Shown in pieces: positions 6,929 through 12,759 of a stretch of DNA of 12,759 nt (its first letter is position 1; every line of letters begins with the position of its first letter). Both the position numbers and the translations under genes were made by a program. Below the pieces are notes generated by a model that saw nothing but the letters and a program-made list of their open reading frames with translations, was not told the origin of the DNA and did no database searches. This DNA is from CAZLBV01 sp964557845. GTDB lineage: Bacteria; Acidobacteriota; Aminicenantia; Aminicenantales; Aminicenantaceae. The DNA lies in NCBI GenBank assembly GCA_964557845.1, contig CAZLBV010000082.1, forward strand, positions 1 to 12,759, in the 5' to 3' direction.

Positions 6929-7327
6929 TCATTCCTCTTTTTCTTCAACAGTCTCCTTTTCCATTTTAATAATCCTATCTAATGCCTCCGGCGGATTAAA
7001 TCCTTGTTCCGGTCCGAATGGGAAAAACTGAACTCCGTTCTGATACTTGTAATCATTATCCTCTGAGGAAGATGCCCAAACAACCTTTCCCCTAAGAGTA
7101 AAAGGATCATCTAATTCCGGAAGATAGAGCTTTAAAACCACTTCTTTATCAATCTTAAGCGGTTTTTCATCATAAAAACGGATTCCGCCACGGCTTATTT
7201 CAACCACCGGATATTTCTCGTCATATGCCTTTTTGAAGAAAACTCCCTTTTTTAATGAATAGGATACAAATGCATCTTTAAGTTTAAACCGCTCGTTTAT
7301 TCGTCTTTCATCTGTTTTATTTTTCAT
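6929..7327 (-). CDS. PilZ-domain protein, putative c-di-GMP receptor
   Basis: Small cytoplasmic single-domain protein of 132 residues. PilZ domains bind cyclic-di-GMP and pass the signal to motility, secretion or polysaccharide machinery. The first half of the binding motif is present as ERRINERF (RxxxR at Arg9 and Arg13). The second motif, usually (D/N)xSxxG, reads VVEISRGGIRF, so Glu43 replaces the Asp/Asn while Ser45 and Gly48 remain. The strands VVLKLYLP (63-70) and GKVVWA (80-85), and the closing NGVQF (97-101), match the PilZ barrel. The last residues (121-132) are a charged Lys/Glu tail. AAGGGGGC just ahead of the ATG is a good ribosome site. It stands alone and converges on mutM, so no partner can be inferred. 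Confidence 0.85.
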   Translation of the reverse strand: MKNKTDERRINERFKLKDAFVSYSLKKGVFFKKAYDEKYPVVEISRGGIRFYDEKPLKIDKEVVLKLYLPELDDPFTLRGKVVWASSSEDNDYKYQNGVQFFPFGPEQGFNPPEALDRIIKMEKETVEEKEE

Positions 7328-7659
7328 AAAGCCCCCTTAGATAAATTTATTTGCCCATTTCTCAAAGCCCTTTCTTTTAATTCATAATTATTATTACGCA
7401 ATAAATAGGGATAAGTCAAACAACCTTTATTAAATGCATCTTGGGATGTTTGACAAGAGCCTTACCTCCCTATATGCAGCTTCCTAATAAAGTCTATCCT
7501 GCAGCTGCACTCTTTCTGTTCCACCTTAAAGTTGGTATTATACTATCCCTGTGTTTTCTGGTTCCTGTTGTGGCAATTCTTTTTGGTCTCTTGGATTTTG
7601 TTCAACTTTCCCTATCTGTATTCAGAAAAAAACTTTGGATGCTCTGGCCCGTGGAACTG
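7328..7659. other. 332-bp region without a confirmed gene
   Basis: Holds the promoter and leader of the PilZ gene in its left third. The right part is T-rich on the + strand and lies inside an open + frame with a TTG start at 7441 that runs to 7839 into antisense of the downstream repeat gene. Between about 7495 and 7690 this frame would encode a strongly hydrophobic, membrane-helix-like segment (LSLCFLVPVVAILFGLLDF). It lacks a ribosome site at TTG 7441 or at ATG 7474. A second possible - strand promoter (TTGTCA at 7451-7456, 16-bp spacer, TTTAAT at 7429-7434) also lies here. No RNA gene, repeat or clear terminator was found. Confidence 0.4.
7390..7419 (-). promoter_or_regulatory. candidate sigma70 promoter for the PilZ gene
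   Basis: Read on the - strand: TTGACT (7414-7419), an 18-bp spacer, then AATAAT (7390-7395), each hexamer matching consensus at five of six positions. Transcription would begin near 7383, giving a leader of about 55 nt before the ATG at 7327. A weaker alternative lies upstream at 7429-7456. The region is A/T-rich, so chance matches are possible. Confidence 0.45.
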
Positions 7660-8829
7660 TTATTTCACATCATTTGTAGTTTTCTGAAAATAGAAATTGA
7701 TTCCCTTGGTTTCACCTTCTCCCACCACCACAGCCTGAGCATTAAAAGGAATTTCAATTTTGGGTGTCACACTTATAAATTTTTCGCCCCAGGTAACATC
7801 AGGGTAAAAGAAGAGAAAAATCTCATCATCGATCAGTAAGGCCAGAAAAACACAATAATTTCCCGGCCTTAAACCTGCCAGTTTATACCTGCCTGTTATG
7901 GGATAAGAATCATCCCCATAGGTAGAAATTTTGGCCAGATAACCCTCTTCATCAAAAGCAAACAGCAAATATGCGGCATCTTTGAGCGGTAGTTTAGTGT
8001 TTTTATCATAGATCATCCCTATTATCGAGCCATTAACTATACTCATCTTTAGATCATCCAGTTTTCTGACCGCTTTTGGCACCAGATTTAAAGACTGACT
8101 GTTTGGATCACTATAACTTTGACCATTAAAATAAAAAGTCCTCGCGAGAAAATCTTGTGACGGCTGCCAGTTCGAATAAACACTGACTGCAGCCAGTTTA
8201 TAATTTCCGCCCAATAAACCGACCTGATAACCACCGGTAAAGGTATTATATCCATTGGTAACACACCCTCCTGTATCAGCATCAAATATAAAAAGAAAAA
8301 TATTGTGATCATCTTCAACCAAACGATGGCCGATATTATCTGTCAAAAATCCCTGAATATAACCGGGATAATCTAGAATAAAATTTATTCCTGTCCTTGT
8401 ATCAGGCTCTTTAACCATTACAAAGGCGGCTTTTTCAAAACTCTGTGCGTTTTTGTACCATTTATTTACAAAATTACCATTTCCATAATATCTACAATGA
8501 AGTTTAAACTTGCCGCTGTGCAGTCCCTCGATCTTATAAAAACCATTTTCATCAGTTTTCGTATAATTGACGCTGCTGTAGCTGTAATCTTCTCCATAGG
8601 CATATATATAACAATCACGAAGCGCGGTCCCATCTTCACCTTTAATCTGGCCGGATATGGCACCCTTTCCCTTTTTCTCACTGGGTCTGAGGACAAAGTT
8701 TATTCCGCTAGTATCCTTCAATTCTTTAACAAATACCAACTTAGCTTTTTTCCAATCATCTGAATTTCGGTAATACTTGCCCTCATAACCAGAAGCCTGT
8801 GCCCATAAATAATATTTCCCAGGAAGATG
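7660..8829 (-). pseudogene. carboxypeptidase-regulatory-like repeat protein, 5'-truncated
   Basis: The open frame gives 389 codons of beta-sandwich repeats of the carboxypeptidase regulatory-like type. Each unit opens with a G-x-I-x-G strand (AISGQI, YIQGFL, SIIGMI), has a late G-L-x-x-G-K/N-Y strand (GLHSGKFKL, LLGGNYKL, GLRPGNYCV) and closes with a G-I-N-F strand. Three full units occupy about 55-150, 157-265 and 267-380. The first 49 residues are only the tail of an earlier unit, beginning HLPGKYYLWAQASGYEG. An in-frame TGA (8830-8832) sits directly before this tail, and the first possible start codon is a TTG at 8737-8739, inside a conserved strand and without a ribosome site. Only 73 bp separate the frame from the upstream DUF5916 gene, leaving no room for the missing start, signal peptide and first domain. 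The intact ancestor was probably exported. It could still be expressed by read-through, but a functional product is unlikely. Confidence 0.7.
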
Positions 8830-8902
8830 TCAAGGGTTTGTAAAAAGATTGTTAAGATTTATTCCAGCTTGAAAATAGATATGCCTGCTGAAAGCTGTTC
8901 CT

Positions 8903-11107
8903 TCAGGGTCTAAAGGAGAAGGTGATCTTAAATACGCCCCGTTCTCCAGCAGGAAGAAACCGGCTGGTCGGATCCCACCTTCTCTCCCAACTTTTGTTAT
9001 AGACAAGGTAGATAAAATTACCCGGTGTTACTTCCCAGCGGATCCGGGCATTCCAGCCAAGGAGTTTAGAGACGCTGTCGTACTGAATATAGTTCATAAA
9101 ACCAAGATCAGGGGAGAAATAAAAATCGAGTTTCAATTGAAAAACATTTTCCTGGAATTCCCCCTCTGGGAGGTTTCCCCGCACTAGATTAAGATCAAAT
9201 GAGAGGTCAAGGTTCCCCCGGAACCGGTAGGTTAAACCGGCATTAAAATCATTATAATTGCCGGAATAGAATCCTCCCATGGTGTAATTTAGGTTAAGAG
9301 AGAGAGGCCGGTGGGAGGCGGAGTTAAATCCCAGGCGGCAGTGGGTGAAATCATACGGACCGGCTTTTAAGATCACTTCTTCGGCAACTTCAAAATCATA
9401 CGGGAGAACATCATGATTGATCACCAGGTTAACATCTACCCTTTCGCCGCTTTCGGTCCCGAAACTTAGCGGTTCAAAGGTTATCCGGCTGGTTTCCAAT
9501 CCTCCTCCCAGCTTCCAGTAGAAATCTCCACTGGTTGAAAAGAAGAATTGGCGGACCAGTTCACCCAGGAATCCCTTGGTAGGCCTTGGGTTGTATGATG
9601 CCCTCAGGAAAAAGGTTTGAATTCCCTGCCTCATCATATAACCTAATCCAGGATCAAGAGCCTCCCCATAATAGGCATAAGTAGACTCCACTCTTATCAG
9701 GTCATTAGGATAATCGGCTCTGAAGCCAAAGCCTTGGTGTTTTCCTTCCTTATCATTCCAGTTATAGGCCATCCATGCTGCCAGCATCAAGTTCTTGCTG
9801 CCGGCAAATCGTGAGGTAGAATAGTTGAAATCCACACCAAGCAGAGTATTCCTGGCGCCAGTTGGGCTGCCGTTTGTCAAGATGAGACCGATCTTGCTTT
9901 CGGCGAATATATCCTGTGTCAGCCGGCCTGCAAAAAAGTTGCTCTTGGGCAGTTCGTCATATGCATCTGTTTGAACATCCATAACAGCCAGGTTTGTCCT
10001 GCCTACTTTTCCATAAAGCTTGGTCCCAAAGATTATTGGCACCTGATTTCCTTGGAAAAGACCTATCCTGCGACTGAAGAAGGGAATAAAACTGATGCTG
10101 GAGCTGAAATTAAATGTTTCCGACCCTTCGAGAAAAAACATCCTCTTTTCCGGAAAGAAAAGCGGAAATCGGGTAAGATTTATCCTACGTTCATCCACTT
10201 CAGTCTCGGCAAAATCCGTGTTGTAGCTGAAAGCCCCTACCAAATTTGGAGTGAAGTTTTTATAGAGATCGAATCCGCCTTGGGTTTCCCAATGATACCC
10301 CTTCCCTCCATTTGGCTCTTTATCAGCGCTGGCCAAACCATAAGGCCTGAAAGTAAGACCCAAACCTTGCTTTATGCCGGTTATCCCCTCAAGCTCAGCG
10401 GCAACCATAGGACTGTTGAACCTGCTGTCCCGGGTGAATCCGGAAAGACGCACGGTTTCGAGTTTTCTGGCAATATATCTTTCCAGGTTGAATCCCCAAG
10501 AGGAGATATCCGGATTAAAAGAAATCGTTTTGAAGGGAATCTTAATCTCTGTACTCCAGCCATCATCAAGAATCTTGCTTTTAGCTTCCCAGATACCGTC
10601 CCAGTTCAGGCTGGCATCACCTCCGGAAACAAGGCCTTCGCTTCTAGCACCACGGGCATTGACATAGAACACATAGGCTGTTCTTTTATCAAGGAAGGGA
10701 TCGATGAGGATCCTAACAACATCATCACTGGTGCTGACGGTTGGCCTCCCCATCCCCCACATTCCCCTACTGCTCCCCGCCTGGTCGTGGGCCAGGGAAT
10801 TGGCAGAGATCTTTTCGGGCTCGCTGTCATAACAATAAACACCAATATAAAGATTCTGTTCATCATAAATGATCAGCAGCTTGGTTCCCTCGGAAGGGTG
10901 GGCTCCGGGAGTCGGTTCGACCATTCGAAAATCAGTGAAGAACTCAGCCTGATTCCATGCCTGATCCGAAAGGACTCCATCGATCCTGGGTGGGGTTTCA
11001 CACCTGGTCGCCTGAACGGAAATTCCTTCAGCTTTGGGAAAAAAAGTCAGATTGAAAAAGAATAAAAGTAAGGCAGTTAATGTCAAGAATATCTTTCGTA
11101 TGGACAT
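8903..11107 (-). CDS. secreted CBM9-like / DUF5916 family protein
   Basis: A 734-residue exported protein. A signal peptide is clear (MSIRKIFLTL, then a Leu/Phe-rich core, cleavage near AEG at 26-28). Residues about 29-215 form a family-9 carbohydrate-binding-like domain: PPRIDGVLSDQAWNQA near the start, then YDEQNLYIGVYCYD, VRILIDPFLD and GWSTEIKIPF. The rest resembles DUF5916: strands with alternating residues and aromatics, ending with ITFSFRP, consistent with an outer-membrane barrel. Family members are often annotated as hydrolases or carbohydrate-binding proteins, but no activity is established as far as I know. An in-frame ATG at 11191 would add 28 residues ahead of the signal peptide; it lies within the promoter spacer, so the start is 11107, with only a weak ribosome site (GCGAG). 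Upstream neighbour is the divergent VOC gene; downstream is the truncated repeat gene. Confidence 0.85.
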   Translation of the reverse strand: MSIRKIFLTLTALLLFFFNLTFFPKAEGISVQATRCETPPRIDGVLSDQAWNQAEFFTDFRMVEPTPGAHPSEGTKLLIIYDEQNLYIGVYCYDSEPEKISANSLAHDQAGSSRGMWGMGRPTVSTSDDVVRILIDPFLDKRTAYVFYVNARGARSEGLVSGGDASLNWDGIWEAKSKILDDGWSTEIKIPFKTISFNPDISSWGFNLERYIARKLETVRLSGFTRDSRFNSPMVAAELEGITGIKQGLGLTFRPYGLASADKEPNGGKGYHWETQGGFDLYKNFTPNLVGAFSYNTDFAETEVDERRINLTRFPLFFPEKRMFFLEGSETFNFSSSISFIPFFSRRIGLFQGNQVPIIFGTKLYGKVGRTNLAVMDVQTDAYDELPKSNFFAGRLTQDIFAESKIGLILTNGSPTGARNTLLGVDFNYSTSRFAGSKNLMLAAWMAYNWNDKEGKHQGFGFRADYPNDLIRVESTYAYYGEALDPGLGYMMRQGIQTFFLRASYNPRPTKGFLGELVRQFFFSTSGDFYWKLGGGLETSRITFEPLSFGTESGERVDVNLVINHDVLPYDFEVAEEVILKAGPYDFTHCRLGFNSASHRPLSLNLNYTMGGFYSGNYNDFNAGLTYRFRGNLDLSFDLNLVRGNLPEGEFQENVFQLKLDFYFSPDLGFMNYIQYDSVSKLLGWNARIRWEVTPGNFIYLVYNKSWERRWDPTSRFLPAGERGVFKITFSFRP

Positions 11108-11173
11108 GATCTCGCTTGTTGTCTTATTTTCGGGGAAAAAATCAATTTGATTTAAAAAACTTAAAAAGTAAAT

Positions 11174-11202
11174 ATAATACCTTTTTCCCATATATCTGAC
11201 AA
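11174..11202 (-). promoter_or_regulatory. strong sigma70-type promoter for the DUF5916 gene
   Basis: On the - strand TTGTCA (11197-11202) is followed after exactly 17 bp by TATTAT (11174-11179), both five of six matches to consensus. Transcription would start near 11167, giving a leader of about 60 nt before the ATG at 11107. This places the alternative ATG at 11191 upstream of the transcript and so decides the start codon. Confidence 0.65.
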
Positions 11203-11286
11203 GACTATTTTCCTTTTAGAATTATGTGCCTTCTGGAAATTGATCTATGTTCCTTATACAATAGTACTTGCGAGGAGTTTTGATAA

Positions 11287-12255
11287 ATGAAAAAAAATAA
11301 ATTGTCTATTTTTATTTTCTTAATAAGCTTCTTATTTTTTAAATCATTGATTTCCGGAGAGGCTAACAAACCTATGAAAATCTACGGTCAATTCAATATC
11401 AAAGCCAATATGATCTTTTTCTACTATAAAGACCTGGATAGGGCAGTTGAATTCTATGAAAAGATTCTGGGGCTGCCTGAGGTTTTAGATTATGGATTTG
11501 CCAAAGCGTTTCAGCTGTCTTTAACTTCATATGTTTGCCTGGTCGATGAAACTAAGGGAATGCACCGGGCGTCTGAACCTAAAACAGTCACCCTCTCCAT
11601 CATTACCAAGGAAGTAGATGAATGGTACCAATACCTTAAGAAAAAGGGAGTAAAGATTCATTCTCCGCTGAGTGAATCATCCCGGCTGCCGATAAAAGGA
11701 TTTGTTGCCCTTGACAATGAAGGGTATTATTTGGAATTTGAATCCTTTAAAGAGCACGAGCAGAATCAAAAAATACTCGCTTACTTAAAAAATACTCCAT
11801 CTTTATATCCTGTTGAAGCAGAGGAAAATATCCGTCCCCAAGAATTGGGGATCCAAGGATCTATTTTCTGGCTGTACTACCAGGATCTAAAAGAAGCCCA
11901 GAATTTTTATGAAACAACCCTCAAGCTTGAATTCTTAGTCAACCAGGGTTTTGCCCAAATATATGCCTCTTCAGTTTCAGGATTTATAGGCCCGGTGGAT
12001 GGCAGCCGGGGGCTGCATCCATTTACAGAGAAGAAAGCTGTAAACATAGGATTTATTACTGACCAGATAGAGCAGTGGTATGAATATCTTGTTGATAAAG
12101 GCCTGAAAATAAAAAGACCGTTAGATGAAACAGTGCAAGGCCGAGTAAGGGCTTTTGTCGTCTTCGACACAGCCGACTACTACTTTGAATTTGACTGTTT
12201 TAATCCTCATCCCGACAACCAACGTTTATTTTTAAGCTTTGAAAAAGGCCATTGA
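11287..12255 (+). CDS. secreted tandem VOC (glyoxalase-fold) domain protein
   Basis: A 322-residue protein with an N-terminal signal peptide (KKNK, hydrophobic core 7-20, cleavage near SGEA at 23-26, no lipobox Cys). Two vicinal-oxygen-chelate domains follow at about 40-155 and 189-305. They are clear internal duplicates: FFYYKDLDRAVEFYEKILGL against FWLYYQDLKEAQNFYETTLK, GMH (91-93) against GLH (242-244), EWYQYLKKKGVKI against QWYEYLVDKGLKI, and YYLEFE against YYFEFD. In both units the usual first-strand metal His is hydrophobic (Met42, Ile193), while the C-terminal Glu (150, 301) is kept. A standard glyoxalase or dioxygenase metal site is therefore doubtful, and ligand binding is possible. 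Export is unusual for VOC proteins. AGGAG at 11273-11277 lies 9 bp before the ATG. It diverges from the DUF5916 gene across about 180 bp, and no strong + strand promoter stands out. Confidence 0.85.
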   Translation: MKKNKLSIFIFLISFLFFKSLISGEANKPMKIYGQFNIKANMIFFYYKDLDRAVEFYEKILGLPEVLDYGFAKAFQLSLTSYVCLVDETKGMHRASEPKTVTLSIITKEVDEWYQYLKKKGVKIHSPLSESSRLPIKGFVALDNEGYYLEFESFKEHEQNQKILAYLKNTPSLYPVEAEENIRPQELGIQGSIFWLYYQDLKEAQNFYETTLKLEFLVNQGFAQIYASSVSGFIGPVDGSRGLHPFTEKKAVNIGFITDQIEQWYEYLVDKGLKIKRPLDETVQGRVRAFVVFDTADYYFEFDCFNPHPDNQRLFLSFEKGH

Positions 12256-12323
12256 TTTTTTGTCTCGAAAAATAAAAAATATGCACATGGATCCTATCTC
12301 CTCTTATTATTAGGAAGTTATAA

Positions 12324-12759
12324 ATGACAAAAACACTGATCGGATTGGGCTTGATCTTACTCATTTGGCTTATAAACGGAATCTATATCATTCAGGGAAT
12401 AAAAAATAAAGTTCGCAGCGAGGTGTATATGCATTGTGGGCTGGGCCTGTTTTTCAGCCTGGCCGTTATTCTTAGCGTCTGGGGAAAACTAAAATTTCTC
12501 TGGTCGGCGCATTACGACTGGCTGGCAACAATCGGACTTATCCTTTATTTGCCTGCATTCATCCTCGTTATGGCTTCCTTGGTTAGCTTAAAACATCAGG
12601 GTAAATCCAGGGGAACGGATATGACCGCTACCACAGTTATGATACGGAGCGGAATCTACCGGCTTATCCGGCAGCCAATGACTTTGGGACTGGCCATCTG
12701 GTCAATCGGGTTAATTCTTATTCTTCAGTCTCTAGCTGCTCTGACAATCGGCTTGCTTG
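12324..12759 (+). CDS. isoprenylcysteine/phospholipid methyltransferase-like membrane protein, 3' cut by the window edge
   Basis: The ATG at 12324, with AGGAAG at 12312-12317 as ribosome site, opens a frame that runs off the window after 145 codons. Hydrophobic segments near residues 4-22, 38-53 and 67-83 suggest membrane helices. The segment SGIYRLIRQPMTLGLAIW matches the hallmark of ICMT/PEMT-type integral-membrane S-adenosylmethionine methyltransferases, G-x-Y-x-x-x-R-H-P-x-Y-x-G, where the His is here Gln and the Tyr is Thr. The downstream SAM-binding half lies outside the window. Substrate is unknown; related bacterial proteins methylate isoprenylated, phospholipid or small thiol substrates or are uncharacterised. 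It lies 68 bp after the VOC gene on the same strand and may be cotranscribed, since no terminator is seen between them. Confidence 0.72.
   Translation, partial: MTKTLIGLGLILLIWLINGIYIIQGIKNKVRSEVYMHCGLGLFFSLAVILSVWGKLKFLWSAHYDWLATIGLILYLPAFILVMASLVSLKHQGKSRGTDMTATTVMIRSGIYRLIRQPMTLGLAIWSIGLILILQSLAALTIGLL

Noticed and set aside
8797..8838. TTGACA (- strand, 8829-8834) as a promoter for the truncated repeat gene
   Set aside because: The only -10-like TATTAT lies 13 bp away, too close for sigma70, and any transcript would have no in-frame start except a TTG inside a conserved strand.
8878..8902. Inverted CAGCTT/AAGCTG pair after the DUF5916 stop as a terminator
   Set aside because: Six-base stem with a loop of about 20 bases and no U-run directly after it, so it is not a convincing intrinsic terminator.
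8830..8940. In the frame of the truncated repeat protein, the region upstream of the TGA can be read as a further 30 or so residues (ending INLNNLFTNP)
   Set aside because: Most of it is intergenic and its beginning overlaps the end of the DUF5916 gene in another frame. It does not supply the missing half domain, so simple stop read-through does not restore the gene.
9971..11065. 364-codon open frame on the + strand
   Set aside because: Lies wholly antisense to the DUF5916 gene, which has a signal peptide, recognisable domains and a strong promoter. The translated product has no recognisable motif and no ribosome site, so it is a shadow frame.
11108..11191. 28-residue N-terminal extension of the DUF5916 protein
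   Set aside because: Places residues ahead of a normal signal peptide, has no ribosome site, and its ATG lies between the -35 and -10 boxes of the promoter.

Overview
The window is about 12.8 kb of bacterial DNA of moderate G+C content. A Gram-negative host is likely, because one gene encodes a secreted protein of the CBM9-like/DUF5916 type (predicted outer-membrane barrel) and two others point to export or membranes (a signal-peptide tandem VOC protein and a membrane methyltransferase). The gene mix (S9 peptidase, GcvPA/GcvPB-type split P-protein, DUF5916, carboxypeptidase-regulatory-like repeats, QueH) fits anaerobic lineages such as Aminicenantes or Acidobacteriota relatives. That assignment is a guess from gene content and no taxonomic marker is present.

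Left part (2-6860, all + strand). The 3' part of a dipeptidyl-peptidase-IV-like S9 peptidase enters from the left edge. After a 228-bp gap with a good sigma70-type promoter (1581-1609, overlapped by a perfect 16-bp palindrome) comes a tight five-gene block: an NAD-type short-chain dehydrogenase (1664-2446), a glycine dehydrogenase subunit-1-like protein (2465-3901), a subunit-2-like PLP protein (3906-5459), queH (5459-6022) and mutM (6015-6860). Gaps are 18 bp, 4 bp, a 1-bp stop/start overlap and an 8-bp overlap, so this is very probably one operon. The two P-protein-like subunits keep the fold and the PLP lysine but have lost many signature residues of true glycine decarboxylase. No gcvT, gcvH or lpd lies beside them. 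The SDR plus divergent GcvPA/GcvPB pair is the best candidate here for an uncharacterised enzyme system.

Middle part (6929-8829, - strand). A small PilZ-domain protein converges on mutM and has a plausible promoter behind it. Next is a 332-bp gene-poor stretch, then a repeat protein of the carboxypeptidase-regulatory-like type whose reading frame opens in mid-domain, has no credible start codon and follows an in-frame stop. It looks like a 5'-truncated gene.

Right part (8903-12759). A large secreted CBM9-like/DUF5916 protein on the - strand has a strong promoter (11174-11202) that also fixes its start at 11107. It diverges from a secreted tandem VOC (glyoxalase-fold) protein on the + strand. 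The window ends inside an integral-membrane methyltransferase-like gene of the ICMT/PEMT type. No RNA genes, CRISPR arrays, insertion sequences or convincing terminators were seen.
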